Source: Bacteroidales bacterium M8 | Lineage (GTDB): Bacteria; Bacteroidota; Bacteroidia; Bacteroidales; Muribaculaceae | Assembly (NCBI GenBank): GCA_001689495.1 | Contig: LUJS01000025.1 | Coordinates: forward strand, 1 to 64,000 | Length of the DNA: 64,000 nt | Reading direction: 5' to 3' | Part shown: positions 52,109 through 59,350 of the stretch, piece by piece | Position numbering within the stretch: position 1 is the first letter of the stretch | Layout: each line of letters begins with the position of its first letter | Made by a program: the position numbers and the translations under genes | The notes under the pieces: generated by a model | Told to the model about the DNA's origin: nothing | Databases searched by the model: none | What the model saw: the letters and a program-made list of their open reading frames with translations, nothing else

Positions 52109-52140
52109 CAAATTTACAAAAAATCCCCCGCCCCGGCAAA
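52109..52140 (-). promoter_or_regulatory. Promoter of the ECF sigma-porin-dapB-lepB-wbqC operon
   Basis: On the minus strand TTTG (52140-52137) and TAAATTTG (52116-52109) are 20 bases apart. The start near 52102 leaves a leader of about 120 bases. Confidence 0.7.
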
Positions 52141-52175
52141 CAAATTGACATTATTTAACCAGAGGGGGACAATAT

Positions 52176-52305
52176 TAATTGGGAGTTGGGAATGGGGAAT
52201 GGGGAATTAATTGGGAATGGGGAATTGGGAATTAATTGGAAATTATTAATACGCTGCGTGGCATCCGCCATAATTCCCAATTCCCAACTCCCAATTCCCA
52301 ATTAT
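52176..52305. repeat. Large inverted arrays of AATTGGG / AATTCCC heptamer
   Basis: Left arm 52176-52243 holds about nine GGGAATT-type units; right arm 52271-52304 holds the complementary AATTCCC units. The 27-base centre (TAATACGCTGCGTGGC...) is unique sequence. The arms can form a long hairpin. This is the whole spacer after the end of hisIE and may act as the operon's 3' end signal. Confidence 0.88.
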
Positions 52306-52306
52306 T

Positions 52307-52906
52307 CTACCTGTGTCTCAGTTCGAGTTCGGATTCGATTTCGTCGAGGGTGACGCCCATCTGCTCGAGCAGGACGAGATAGTGATACATCAGGTCTGAG
52401 GCTTCGTAGATGAAGCGGCTGCGGTTGCCGTCGACGGCCTCGATGGCGCTCTCAACGGCCTCCTCGCCCACTTTCTGGGCTATTTTCTTGACACCCTTCA
52501 CAAACAGGCGGGTGGTGTAGCTCCCCTCGGGCATCTCCTCGTGGCGGCGGCGTATCAGCGCCGAGAGGCGGCGCACGAATCCCTCGCTGCCGGGGGTGTC
52601 GAAACACGACTCGGTGCCGCGGTGGCAGGTCGGTCCGGCGGGGATGGCCTTGACGAGCAGCGTGTCGCGGTCGCAGTCGGGCAGCATCTCCACGACGGTG
52701 AGAGTATTGCCCGAGGTCTCTCCCTTGGTCCACAGGCAGCGGCGGCCACGCGAGTAGAAGGTCACGAGCCCCGTCGCAAGGGTCTTGTCGAATGCCTCGC
52801 GGTTCATGTATCCCAGCATCAGCACGCGCAGGGTCACTGAATCCTGCACGATGACAGGCAACAGCCCGTCGCCGGTCTTGGTCAGTTCAAAATCATCGAA
52901 TGTCAT
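52307..52906 (-). CDS. hisIE: Bifunctional phosphoribosyl-AMP cyclohydrolase / phosphoribosyl-ATP pyrophosphatase
   Basis: 199 residues. The HisI part (about 1-105) shows VLMLGYMNREAF, WTKGETSGN, DCDRDTLLVKA and GPTCHRGTESCF (zinc Cys/His). The HisE part (about 110-199) begins LSALIRRRHEEMPEGSYT and has the metal-binding glutamates in QKVGEEAVESAIEA. It carries out steps 2 and 3 of histidine synthesis. It is the last gene of the his operon. Confidence 0.96.
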   Translation of the reverse strand: MTFDDFELTKTGDGLLPVIVQDSVTLRVLMLGYMNREAFDKTLATGLVTFYSRGRRCLWTKGETSGNTLTVVEMLPDCDRDTLLVKAIPAGPTCHRGTESCFDTPGSEGFVRRLSALIRRRHEEMPEGSYTTRLFVKGVKKIAQKVGEEAVESAIEAVDGNRSRFIYEASDLMYHYLVLLEQMGVTLDEIESELELRHR

Positions 52907-52933
52907 CGTCTGAAATTATTTACTGTAAATACT

Positions 52934-53692
52934 CTATATCCTCACCTCTATGCCATAACCAAGCAGCTCTTTCTTGAGGTCGTATGGCGTGATGTCGCCA
53001 TAGTGGAAAATGCTTGCCGCCAGAGCCGCATCGGCGCCGCCGACGGTCAGCACCTCGGCAATGTCGGCCACGCTCCCGGCTCCGCCCGAGGCAATGACCG
53101 GCACCGTGACGCACCCCGCGAGGCGGCGATAGAGGTCGCAGGGATAGCCGCTGCGGGTGCCGTCGTGGTCCATCGAGGTGAAGAGAATCTCGCCCGCGCC
53201 GCGGTCAACGGCCTCGCGCGCCCAGTCGAACAGCTCGCGGTCGGTGCGGCGCGACCCGCCGTGGGTCGTCACCGTCCAGTGGCCCTCGCCGTCGCTGCGG
53301 GCGTCGATTGCCACGACGACAAACTGCGAGCCATAGCGCCGTGCAATCTCGGTGATGAGTTCGGGCCGCGCCACGGCAGCAGAGTTGACCGTTATCTTGT
53401 CTGCCCCGGCATCGAGCAGCATGGCGGCATCGTCGGCAGTCGAGATACCCCCGCCCACCGTGAACGGGATATTGACGCGCTCGGCCACCTGCTCGACCAT
53501 CCGCACCAGCGTGCCGCGCCCCTCGCGCGAGGCGCTGATGTCGAGAAACACCAGCTCGTCGGCACCCTCGGCGGCATATCGCGCACCCAGTTCGACGGGA
53601 TCGCCCACATCGGCAAGCCCCTCGAAATTGACACCCTTGACAGTCCTGCCGTCACGGACATCGAGACACGGTATAATCCTCTTTGCCAACAT
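52934..53692 (-). CDS. hisF: Imidazole glycerol phosphate synthase, cyclase subunit
   Basis: 252 residues, TIM barrel. CLDVRDGRTVKGVNF with the first catalytic Asp, KITVNSAA, SMDHDGTRSGYP with the second Asp, and IASGGAGSV phosphate loop are present. It uses ammonia from HisH to form imidazole glycerol phosphate and AICAR. It lies 27 bases before hisIE; upstream, the 123-base gap to hisA is filled with ATAACCCT repeats. Confidence 0.96.
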   Translation of the reverse strand: MLAKRIIPCLDVRDGRTVKGVNFEGLADVGDPVELGARYAAEGADELVFLDISASREGRGTLVRMVEQVAERVNIPFTVGGGISTADDAAMLLDAGADKITVNSAAVARPELITEIARRYGSQFVVVAIDARSDGEGHWTVTTHGGSRRTDRELFDWAREAVDRGAGEILFTSMDHDGTRSGYPCDLYRRLAGCVTVPVIASGGAGSVADIAEVLTVGGADAALAASIFHYGDITPYDLKKELLGYGIEVRI

Positions 53693-53750
53693 ATTGTTTC
53701 TGTCTGTCCTTATTGTTGATTACAATTATTACTATTACAAATAAAAAAAA

Positions 53751-53825
53751 TAACCCTATAACCCTATAACCCCAAATATAACCCCATAACCCTATAACCT
53801 CATAACCCTATAACCCTATAACCCA
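53751..53825. repeat. ATAACCCT telomere-like tandem repeat inside the his operon
   Basis: About eight units of the type ATAACCCT or ATAACCCC (period 8-9 bases) run from 53751 to 53825 between hisA and hisF, directly up to the hisA stop codon. The reverse-complement family is found at 32131-32182. It is preceded by an A-rich tract (53738-53750). Confidence 0.9.
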
Positions 53826-54526
53826 ATCTCCTCCAGTCGTATCCGGCCTTCGTATATGGCCTTGCCGACAATGACGCTCAACACGCCCTGTGCGTCGAGA
53901 CGCTCTATGTCGGCCATGGACGAGACACCGCCCGAGGCCGTGAACTCGACCTCGGGATAGGCGGAATAGAGCGAGTCATAGAGCCCGAAGGCCGGCCCCT
54001 CGAGCATTCCGTCGCAAGCTATCTCGGTGACGATGGCGCGGGTCAGCCCGAACGGCACGAACCGCTCGACAAGAGCACCGACGGTAAGGTCAGAGTCCTC
54101 GAGCCATCCGCTCACGGCCACCTTGCCATCGCGCACGTCGGCGCCGAGCGCCATGCGGTCGCCGTATCGGGTCAGCCACCCCTCCATCAGCTCGGGGTCG
54201 CGCACGGCGACACTGCCGATCACGCCCCATGTGGCGCCGGCGTTGAACAGGTCGCGCACATCCTCGTCGCGCTTCAGGCCGCCGCCCCACTCTATCCGCG
54301 CGTCATTGACCAAGGCCATGCGCTCGAGCAGGCGCAGCTCGAGGGGACGTCCCTCCTTGGCACCATTCAGGTCTACGGCATGGATGTGCGTCAGGCCGTG
54401 GTCGACAAAACGCTTCACCATGTCCACGGGGTCGGCCCCATAGGTCGTCTTAGACTCATAGTCGCCCCGCGTCAGGCGCACGCACTTGCCGTCGATAATG
54501 TCGATTGCGGGTATTATATTGATCAT
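53816..54526 (-). CDS. hisA: Phosphoribosylformimino-AICAR ribotide isomerase
   Basis: 236 residues, TIM barrel. IIPAIDIIDGKCVRLTRGDY with the catalytic Asp, VDLNGAKEG, IEWGGGLKRDEDV and VTEIACDGMLEGP are typical. It carries out the Amadori rearrangement before HisHF. Its start overlaps the hisH stop (ATGA). Confidence 0.96.
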   Translation of the reverse strand: MINIIPAIDIIDGKCVRLTRGDYESKTTYGADPVDMVKRFVDHGLTHIHAVDLNGAKEGRPLELRLLERMALVNDARIEWGGGLKRDEDVRDLFNAGATWGVIGSVAVRDPELMEGWLTRYGDRMALGADVRDGKVAVSGWLEDSDLTVGALVERFVPFGLTRAIVTEIACDGMLEGPAFGLYDSLYSAYPEVEFTASGGVSSMADIERLDAQGVLSVIVGKAIYEGRIRLEEIGL

Positions 54527-55119
54527 AGTTCCAGAAAATTGCGCAATATCCGCTCGCCGGTGTCACCGCTCTTCTCGGGGTGAAACTGCGTGGCATAGAA
54601 GTTCTCGTACTTTAGGGCGGCGCTCAGCATCATGCCGTCGCTGCCCCAGCGTGTGGTGGCGATGGTGTCGGGACACAGGGGGGCATAGTAGGAGTGGACG
54701 AAATAGACCCTCTCGCCCCCGGCTATACCCTTGAACAGCTTGCTCTCGAGGTTGCCGATATTGTTCCAACCCATGTGGGGCACCTTGTCGGCCTCGGTGC
54801 GGGGCACGAAACGATGTATCCGGGCATCAAATATTCCCAGCCCGTCCACATCACCCTCGTCGGTGTGGCGGCACATTATCTGCATGCCCACGCAGATGCC
54901 CAGCACGGGGCGGCGCAGGCGCACTATGGTCTCGGGGAGCCCCGTGGCGCGCAGACGCGCCAGAGCCTCGCCCCCATGCCCCACGCCGGGCAGCAGCACG
55001 CGGTCGGCGGCGATGATTTCGGCCGGGTCGGCGGTCAGCCGCCACTCGGCCCCGAGCCGCCCAAGGGCATTTGTCACAGACCGGATGTTGCCGGCGCCAT
55101 AGTCGATTATTGCTATCAT
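54523..55119 (-). CDS. hisH: Imidazole glycerol phosphate synthase, glutamine amidotransferase subunit
   Basis: 198 residues, class I glutamine amidotransferase. IDYGAGNIRSV at the N-terminus, nucleophile Cys in GICVGMQIM, FVHSYYA and catalytic His-Glu in TQFHPEKSG. It delivers ammonia to HisF. The ATG at 55119 is chosen over one 39 bases further upstream that lies in repeat DNA. Separated from the hisC-hisB fusion by 60 bases of short repeats. Confidence 0.95.
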   Translation of the reverse strand: MIAIIDYGAGNIRSVTNALGRLGAEWRLTADPAEIIAADRVLLPGVGHGGEALARLRATGLPETIVRLRRPVLGICVGMQIMCRHTDEGDVDGLGIFDARIHRFVPRTEADKVPHMGWNNIGNLESKLFKGIAGGERVYFVHSYYAPLCPDTIATTRWGSDGMMLSAALKYENFYATQFHPEKSGDTGERILRNFLEL

Positions 55120-55127
55120 AGTCAGTA

Positions 55128-55177
55128 TTATATGACTTATAGGTCCTATAAGACCCATAGGCCCTATTATTATTATT
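55128..55177. repeat. CCTATAAGAC-type palindromic repeats inside the his operon
   Basis: Units such as ACTTATAGGTCCTATAAGACCCATAGGCCCTAT, complementary to each other, followed by TATTATTATT, fill the gap between the hisC-hisB fusion and hisH. Same family as 47388-47437. Confidence 0.78.
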
Positions 55178-55179
55178 TG

Positions 55180-56814
55180 TCAGATAACCCCCTTGCTCGA
55201 GGCGAGGAGGTTGCCGTCGCGGCGGATGGCCATGCGCAGGCTGCGGGCCACGGCCTTGAACACGGCCTCGATGACGTGGTGGGCGTTGTCGCCGCCCGCC
55301 CTGACGTGCAGGTTGGCGCCGAGGGCCGTGGCAAACGACTTGAAGAAGTGGGGATACATCTCGACCGGAGTGTCGCCCACCATCTCGCGGCTCACGGCGA
55401 CATCCCACACCACCTCGACGCGCCCGCCGAGGTCGAGCATCACCGAGGCGCTGCTCTCGTCCATCGGCAGGGTGAATCCATAGCGCTCGATACCCCGCTT
55501 GTCGCCCAGAGCGCGCCTGAACGCCTCGCCCAGAGCTATTGCCGTGTCCTCGATGGTGTGGTGCTCGTCCACCTCGAGGTCGCCGCGGCACACTGCCGTC
55601 AGCGAGAATCCGCCGTGGTGGGGGAACTGCATCAGCATGTGGTCGAAAAACTTCAGGCCGGTGTCGATGTGGCTGTCAGCGGGATTGCCGTCAAGGTCGA
55701 CGCTGACATATATGTCGGTCTCGGCGGTGCGACGCTCCACCACCGCCACGCGGTCGGACAGCTCGCGGCGCGGGGGCTCGCCATTGTCATAGCCCCTCAG
55801 GGCGGCGATAACGCGCAGGTTTTCGGCGGGTGTGCCGATGGTGATGCGGAGCATCCCTCCACACAGCGTGACGCGGCTGCGGTTGCGCACCAGCACGCCG
55901 CAGCGGCTCAGATAGGCATAGACATCGTCGGCATCGTCAAACCTCGCCAGCAGGAAGTTGGCGTCTGACGGGAAGACCTCGCGCACGCACCCGAGGCCGC
56001 GCAGTCCGGCCGCCAGCAGGTCGCGCTGGGCCACTATCTCGGCCACCTCGCCGCTGATGTCGCGGTCGAGCCTGCGGTCGAGCATCTTCTGCACCGGGCC
56101 GCTGATGTTATATGGATACTTGACCTGAGCCATCACCGAGGCTATGCGCGGGTCGGCAAAGGCCATGCCCACGCGCAGCGAGGCCATGCCCCAAGCCTTA
56201 GAGAATGTCTGCAACACAATCAGGTTGGGATGTTCGGCCAGTCGCGACAGCATGGACCCGAGGGGCGAGAAGTCGACGTATGCCTCGTCGACTACGACAA
56301 TCCCCCCGAACGAGCGGGCGAGGTGCGATATGTCGTCGAGGCTCTCGGCCCGTCCCGTGGGATTGTTTGGCGAGCAGACCCAGATGACCTTGGTGTTGGC
56401 ATCGGCGGCGGCGAGGGCCTTGTCGAAGGGGAAGGCAAACCCCTCGTCGGGGGTCACCTCGCGATACTCGACGTCGTTTATGGCCGCGGCCACCGAATAG
56501 ACGCCGTATGTCGGAGCCATGGCCACGACATTGTCCACGCCCGGGCGGCAGAATACCCTGTAGACGAGGTCGATGGCCTCGTCGCTGCCCGCGCCTCCGA
56601 TGAACACAGTGTCGGCGTCGACACCCTTTAGGGCGGCGATGCGGCGCTTCAGCCCGAGGTGCCTCGGGTCGGGATAGCGGTTGAGGCCGGTGGCGTACGG
56701 GCTCTCGTTGGCGTCGAGCCACGTGTTCACGTCCCCGCCCTTGAACTCGTCGCGCGCTGTCGAATATGGCGCCAGACGCAATATGTTGTCTCTGACTAAA
56801 AGCAATGGATTCAT
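55180..56814 (-). CDS. hisCB: Fusion of histidinol-phosphate aminotransferase and imidazoleglycerol-phosphate dehydratase
   Basis: 544 residues in one uninterrupted frame. Residues 1-345 are HisC, a PLP aminotransferase (LDANESPY, SPNNPTG, VVVDEAYVDF, PLP Lys206 in FSKAWGMASLR). After a linker of about ten residues, 355-544 are HisB dehydratase (VAVVERRTAETDI, FFDHML at 389-394, EVDEHHTIEDTAIALG, MDESSASV, and AHHVIEAVFKAVARSL with metal-binding His). Both domains have their key residues and full length. HisB in many bacteria is fused to histidinol-phosphatase, but a HisC fusion is not a standard arrangement. The start MNPLLLVRDN at 56814 is 23 bases after hisD; a longer upstream frame overlapping hisD is rejected. 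Confidence 0.93.
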   Translation of the reverse strand: MNPLLLVRDNILRLAPYSTARDEFKGGDVNTWLDANESPYATGLNRYPDPRHLGLKRRIAALKGVDADTVFIGGAGSDEAIDLVYRVFCRPGVDNVVAMAPTYGVYSVAAAINDVEYREVTPDEGFAFPFDKALAAADANTKVIWVCSPNNPTGRAESLDDISHLARSFGGIVVVDEAYVDFSPLGSMLSRLAEHPNLIVLQTFSKAWGMASLRVGMAFADPRIASVMAQVKYPYNISGPVQKMLDRRLDRDISGEVAEIVAQRDLLAAGLRGLGCVREVFPSDANFLLARFDDADDVYAYLSRCGVLVRNRSRVTLCGGMLRITIGTPAENLRVIAALRGYDNGEPPRRELSDRVAVVERRTAETDIYVSVDLDGNPADSHIDTGLKFFDHMLMQFPHHGGFSLTAVCRGDLEVDEHHTIEDTAIALGEAFRRALGDKRGIERYGFTLPMDESSASVMLDLGGRVEVVWDVAVSREMVGDTPVEMYPHFFKSFATALGANLHVRAGGDNAHHVIEAVFKAVARSLRMAIRRDGNLLASSKGVI

Positions 56815-56837
56815 AGCTGCATCTTGAAAAAGAGGAA

Positions 56838-58112
56838 CTAACCGATTCTCACCTCGGCGGCGCGGGCGTGGGCCTCGAGACCCTCGGCGCGGGCCATGGC
56901 CGTGATGACGGGCGCGATGGCGCGGAGTCCGGCGGGGGTGAGTTCCTGAAAGGTTATGCGGTGCATGAAGCTCTCGAGGCTGACACCGCTCATGGAGCGC
57001 GCCCAGCCCCCCGTGGGGAGGGTGTGGTTGGTGCCCGAGGCATAGTCGCCGGCGCTCTCGGGCGAGTAGTGGCCTATGAAGACGCTGCCGGCGGCGCGTA
57101 TGTCGCGCGCGGCGTCCCACGGGCGGTCTATCGAGAGTATGAGGTGCTCGGGGGCATAGAGGTTGGCGAATGCAATCATCTCCTCGCGGCTCCCGGTCAC
57201 GATGACGCGGCTGTGGGCCAGCGAGCCCGACACCGAGTCCTGTCGCGGCAGGGTCGCCGCCATGCGGACGGTCGCCTCGGCTATGGCCCGGCCCATCTCG
57301 ACGGAGTCGGTCACGGCTATGGCCTGCGAGTCGGGGCCGTGCTCGGCCTGCGACAGCATGTCGGCCGCTACATACTCGGGGTTGGCGGTCGCGTCGGCCA
57401 CCACCATCACCTCGCTCGGACCGGCGGGCATGTCTATGGCCGTGTCGGCGCTCACCAGCTGCTTGGCCTTGGTGACATAGCGGTTGCCCGGGCCGAAGAT
57501 CTTGTGTACCCTCGGGATGCTCTCGGTGCCGTATGCCATGGCGGCAATGGCCTGCGCGCCGCCGAGGCGGTATATGCGGTCTATCCCCGCCTCGCGGGCG
57601 GCATAAAGAATCTCGGGGGCAATGGGGCGTCCGGCGCCCTGCGGCGTGAACATCGACACCTCGCGACACCCGGCAATGCGTGCCGGTATGCCCAGCATCA
57701 GCACCGTCGAGAAGAGCGGAGCCCGCCCGCCGGGCACATAGAGCCCGACACTCTCGAGGGGCACTGCACGCTGCTCGCACTTCACGCCGTCGGCGGTCTC
57801 GACCGTCACGTCGGCGGGGCGCTGGGCCTCGTGAAACGCCCTGATGTTGGCGGCGGCGCGGCGTATGGCCGTGCCCACCGAGCCCTTGACGCGGGCGCAC
57901 CCCTCGGCGATCTCCTCCTCGCTCACCCGCATGTCGGTCAGGCTTACGCCGTCTATCTCGAGGGCGAGGCGTCGCAGTGCGGCGTCGCCCCCCGCGCGCA
58001 CCTCATCGACTATCGCGGCCACCCTACGGGCCACGTCGGGGTCGTCTGACGGTATGTTGCGGCGGGTCAGCGCCTCCAGCTCGGCCGGGGCGGGATTGAT
58101 TATCAGGTCCAT
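56838..58112 (-). CDS. hisD: Histidinol dehydrogenase
   Basis: 424 residues. VESVGLYVPGG-type segment (LESVGLYVPGGRAPLFS), AQAIAAMAYGTESIPRV, FGPGNRYVTKAKQLV, DMPAGPSEVMVVAD, LSQAEHGPDSQAI (catalytic Glu-His and zinc ligands) and the late ESAGDYASGTNHTLPT are complete. It oxidises histidinol to histidine with two NAD+. Its start is immediately next to the hisG stop. Confidence 0.97.
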   Translation of the reverse strand: MDLIINPAPAELEALTRRNIPSDDPDVARRVAAIVDEVRAGGDAALRRLALEIDGVSLTDMRVSEEEIAEGCARVKGSVGTAIRRAAANIRAFHEAQRPADVTVETADGVKCEQRAVPLESVGLYVPGGRAPLFSTVLMLGIPARIAGCREVSMFTPQGAGRPIAPEILYAAREAGIDRIYRLGGAQAIAAMAYGTESIPRVHKIFGPGNRYVTKAKQLVSADTAIDMPAGPSEVMVVADATANPEYVAADMLSQAEHGPDSQAIAVTDSVEMGRAIAEATVRMAATLPRQDSVSGSLAHSRVIVTGSREEMIAFANLYAPEHLILSIDRPWDAARDIRAAGSVFIGHYSPESAGDYASGTNHTLPTGGWARSMSGVSLESFMHRITFQELTPAGLRAIAPVITAMARAEGLEAHARAAEVRIG

Positions 58113-58964
58113 CTATCTTATCAGGTTTTCGAGATTCAACACCAGAATGTCCTCGGCCCCTATGGCCTTGAGGCGCTCTATCTTGTCCCACAGCTCGCGC
58201 TCGGCCACGACGGCGTGCAGCGAGCGCCACTCGCCGTCGGCCAGCGGCAGCACCGTGGGGCTCTTCATGCCGGGCAGCACGGCTATGGCGTCGTCGACGG
58301 CCTCGGCGGGGAGATTCATGAGTATGTATTTCATGCCGCGGCTGTCGATGATCGACGAGAAGCGGAACTTCAGCTTCTCTATGTCGGCCAGCTTGGCATC
58401 GTCGAGGCCGGGAGTGGCAATCAGCACGGCCTCCGAGTCGAAGACCCGCTCGACCTCGCACAATCCGTTCTGTATCAGCGTACCGCCCGACGACACGATG
58501 TCGAATATCGCATCGGCCATGCCCACGGCGGGAGCAATCTCCACGCTTCCGGCAATCTCGTGTATCTCGGCATCAATCCCCTCGGACATCAGCCACGACG
58601 ACAGTATGCCGGGATATGACGTGGCTATGCGCTTGCCGTTGAGCCACGAGGCCGAATCATAACCGGCATCGCGCGGCACGGCGATTGAGATGCGGCATCG
58701 GCCGAACCCCAGATCCATGACGCGGCACACGTCATAACCCTTCTCGGCCACCTCGTTGAGGCCGACTATGCCTATGTCGGCGACACCCATCGCCACGGCC
58801 TGAGGTATATCGTCGTCGCGCAGGTATAGTATCTCCATGCCGAACCCTTCGGCCTTCGAGAGCAGGGTGCGGCTGCCGCCCCCGGCCCTGATACCCGCAT
58901 CGCGCAGCAGCGCCAGACTCTCCTCGTTCAGACGGCCCTTTGACTGTATCGCTATCTTTAACAT
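58113..58964 (-). CDS. hisG: ATP phosphoribosyltransferase (long form)
   Basis: 283 residues, the long HisG with its own C-terminal ACT-like regulatory domain. IAIQSKGRLNEESLALL, DIGIVGLNEVAEKG, PRDAGYDSASWLNGKRIATSYP, and the PRPP-binding DAIFDIVSSGGTL. It catalyses the first, feedback-inhibited step of histidine synthesis, so no HisZ partner is required. First gene of the operon; MLKIAIQSKGR at 58964 is the correct start, since the upstream extension is not family sequence. Confidence 0.96.
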   Translation of the reverse strand: MLKIAIQSKGRLNEESLALLRDAGIRAGGGSRTLLSKAEGFGMEILYLRDDDIPQAVAMGVADIGIVGLNEVAEKGYDVCRVMDLGFGRCRISIAVPRDAGYDSASWLNGKRIATSYPGILSSWLMSEGIDAEIHEIAGSVEIAPAVGMADAIFDIVSSGGTLIQNGLCEVERVFDSEAVLIATPGLDDAKLADIEKLKFRFSSIIDSRGMKYILMNLPAEAVDDAIAVLPGMKSPTVLPLADGEWRSLHAVVAERELWDKIERLKAIGAEDILVLNLENLIR

Positions 58965-58993
58965 TTTCTTAGAAATTATACCGTTCAAAAATG

Positions 58994-59025
58994 CAAAAGT
59001 AAATAAAAATCCACCATTCCCCAAC
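58994..59025 (-). promoter_or_regulatory. Probable promoter of the his operon
   Basis: On the minus strand, TACTTTTG (59001-58994) is a full -7 match; GTTG (59025-59022), 20 bases upstream, is a weak -33. The start would be near 58987, about 23 bases before hisG. No leader peptide rich in histidine and no T-box is visible. Confidence 0.55.
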
Positions 59026-59079
59026 AATTTGCCATATTATTTTACAAAACCACACATTTTCCACTCCAAACCGACCCTC

Positions 59080-59245
59080 CTGCCCCCGTGCGGGGACGTA
59101 TCGGCGGGGACGACACAACCGTTTGCGCCCTGCGCAGGCAGGGCACCGCCTTAATAGCCGCGGGGCTTGCCCCGCGGACCCTCGCGACAACCACGCCTCC
59201 GGCCCCCGCACGGAGGTCGGGGCCCCGCGGACGACGTCGGCGCGC
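59080..59245. repeat. GC-rich palindromic element between the his operon and the C10 protease
   Basis: A compact set of inverted repeats: CCGCGGGGC (59158-59166) with 59169-59177; GCCCTGC (59127-59133) with 59138-59144; CCCCG/CGGGG at 59084-59095; CCTCCG (59197-59202) with CGGAGG (about 59210-59215). It lies just upstream of a normal promoter and contains no gene. It looks like a REP-type or other mobile palindromic unit. Confidence 0.5.
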
Positions 59246-59287
59246 CACTATTTTGCCACTTTTTTCGCACGAATCATAGCATTATGT

Positions 59288-59318
59288 TTTGATTATGGGT
59301 GGATATTGATTAATTTTG
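59288..59318 (+). promoter_or_regulatory. Promoter of the C10 protease gene
   Basis: TTTG (59288-59291) and TAATTTTG (59311-59318), 19 bases apart, an exact consensus. The start is near 59325, about 26 bases before the ATG. Confidence 0.75.
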
Positions 59319-59350
59319 TAGCCATTAACCGATCAAATCCATCCATTATA

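Noticed and set aside
53751..53825. ATAACCCT array seen as a telomere-type end or CRISPR array
   Set aside because: It is internal to a bacterial operon, has no uniform spacers, and its period of 8-9 bases is that of a simple tandem repeat.
58965..59030. Histidine leader peptide or T-box control of the his operon
   Set aside because: No run of His codons, no T-box motif and no attenuator are visible in the short leader.
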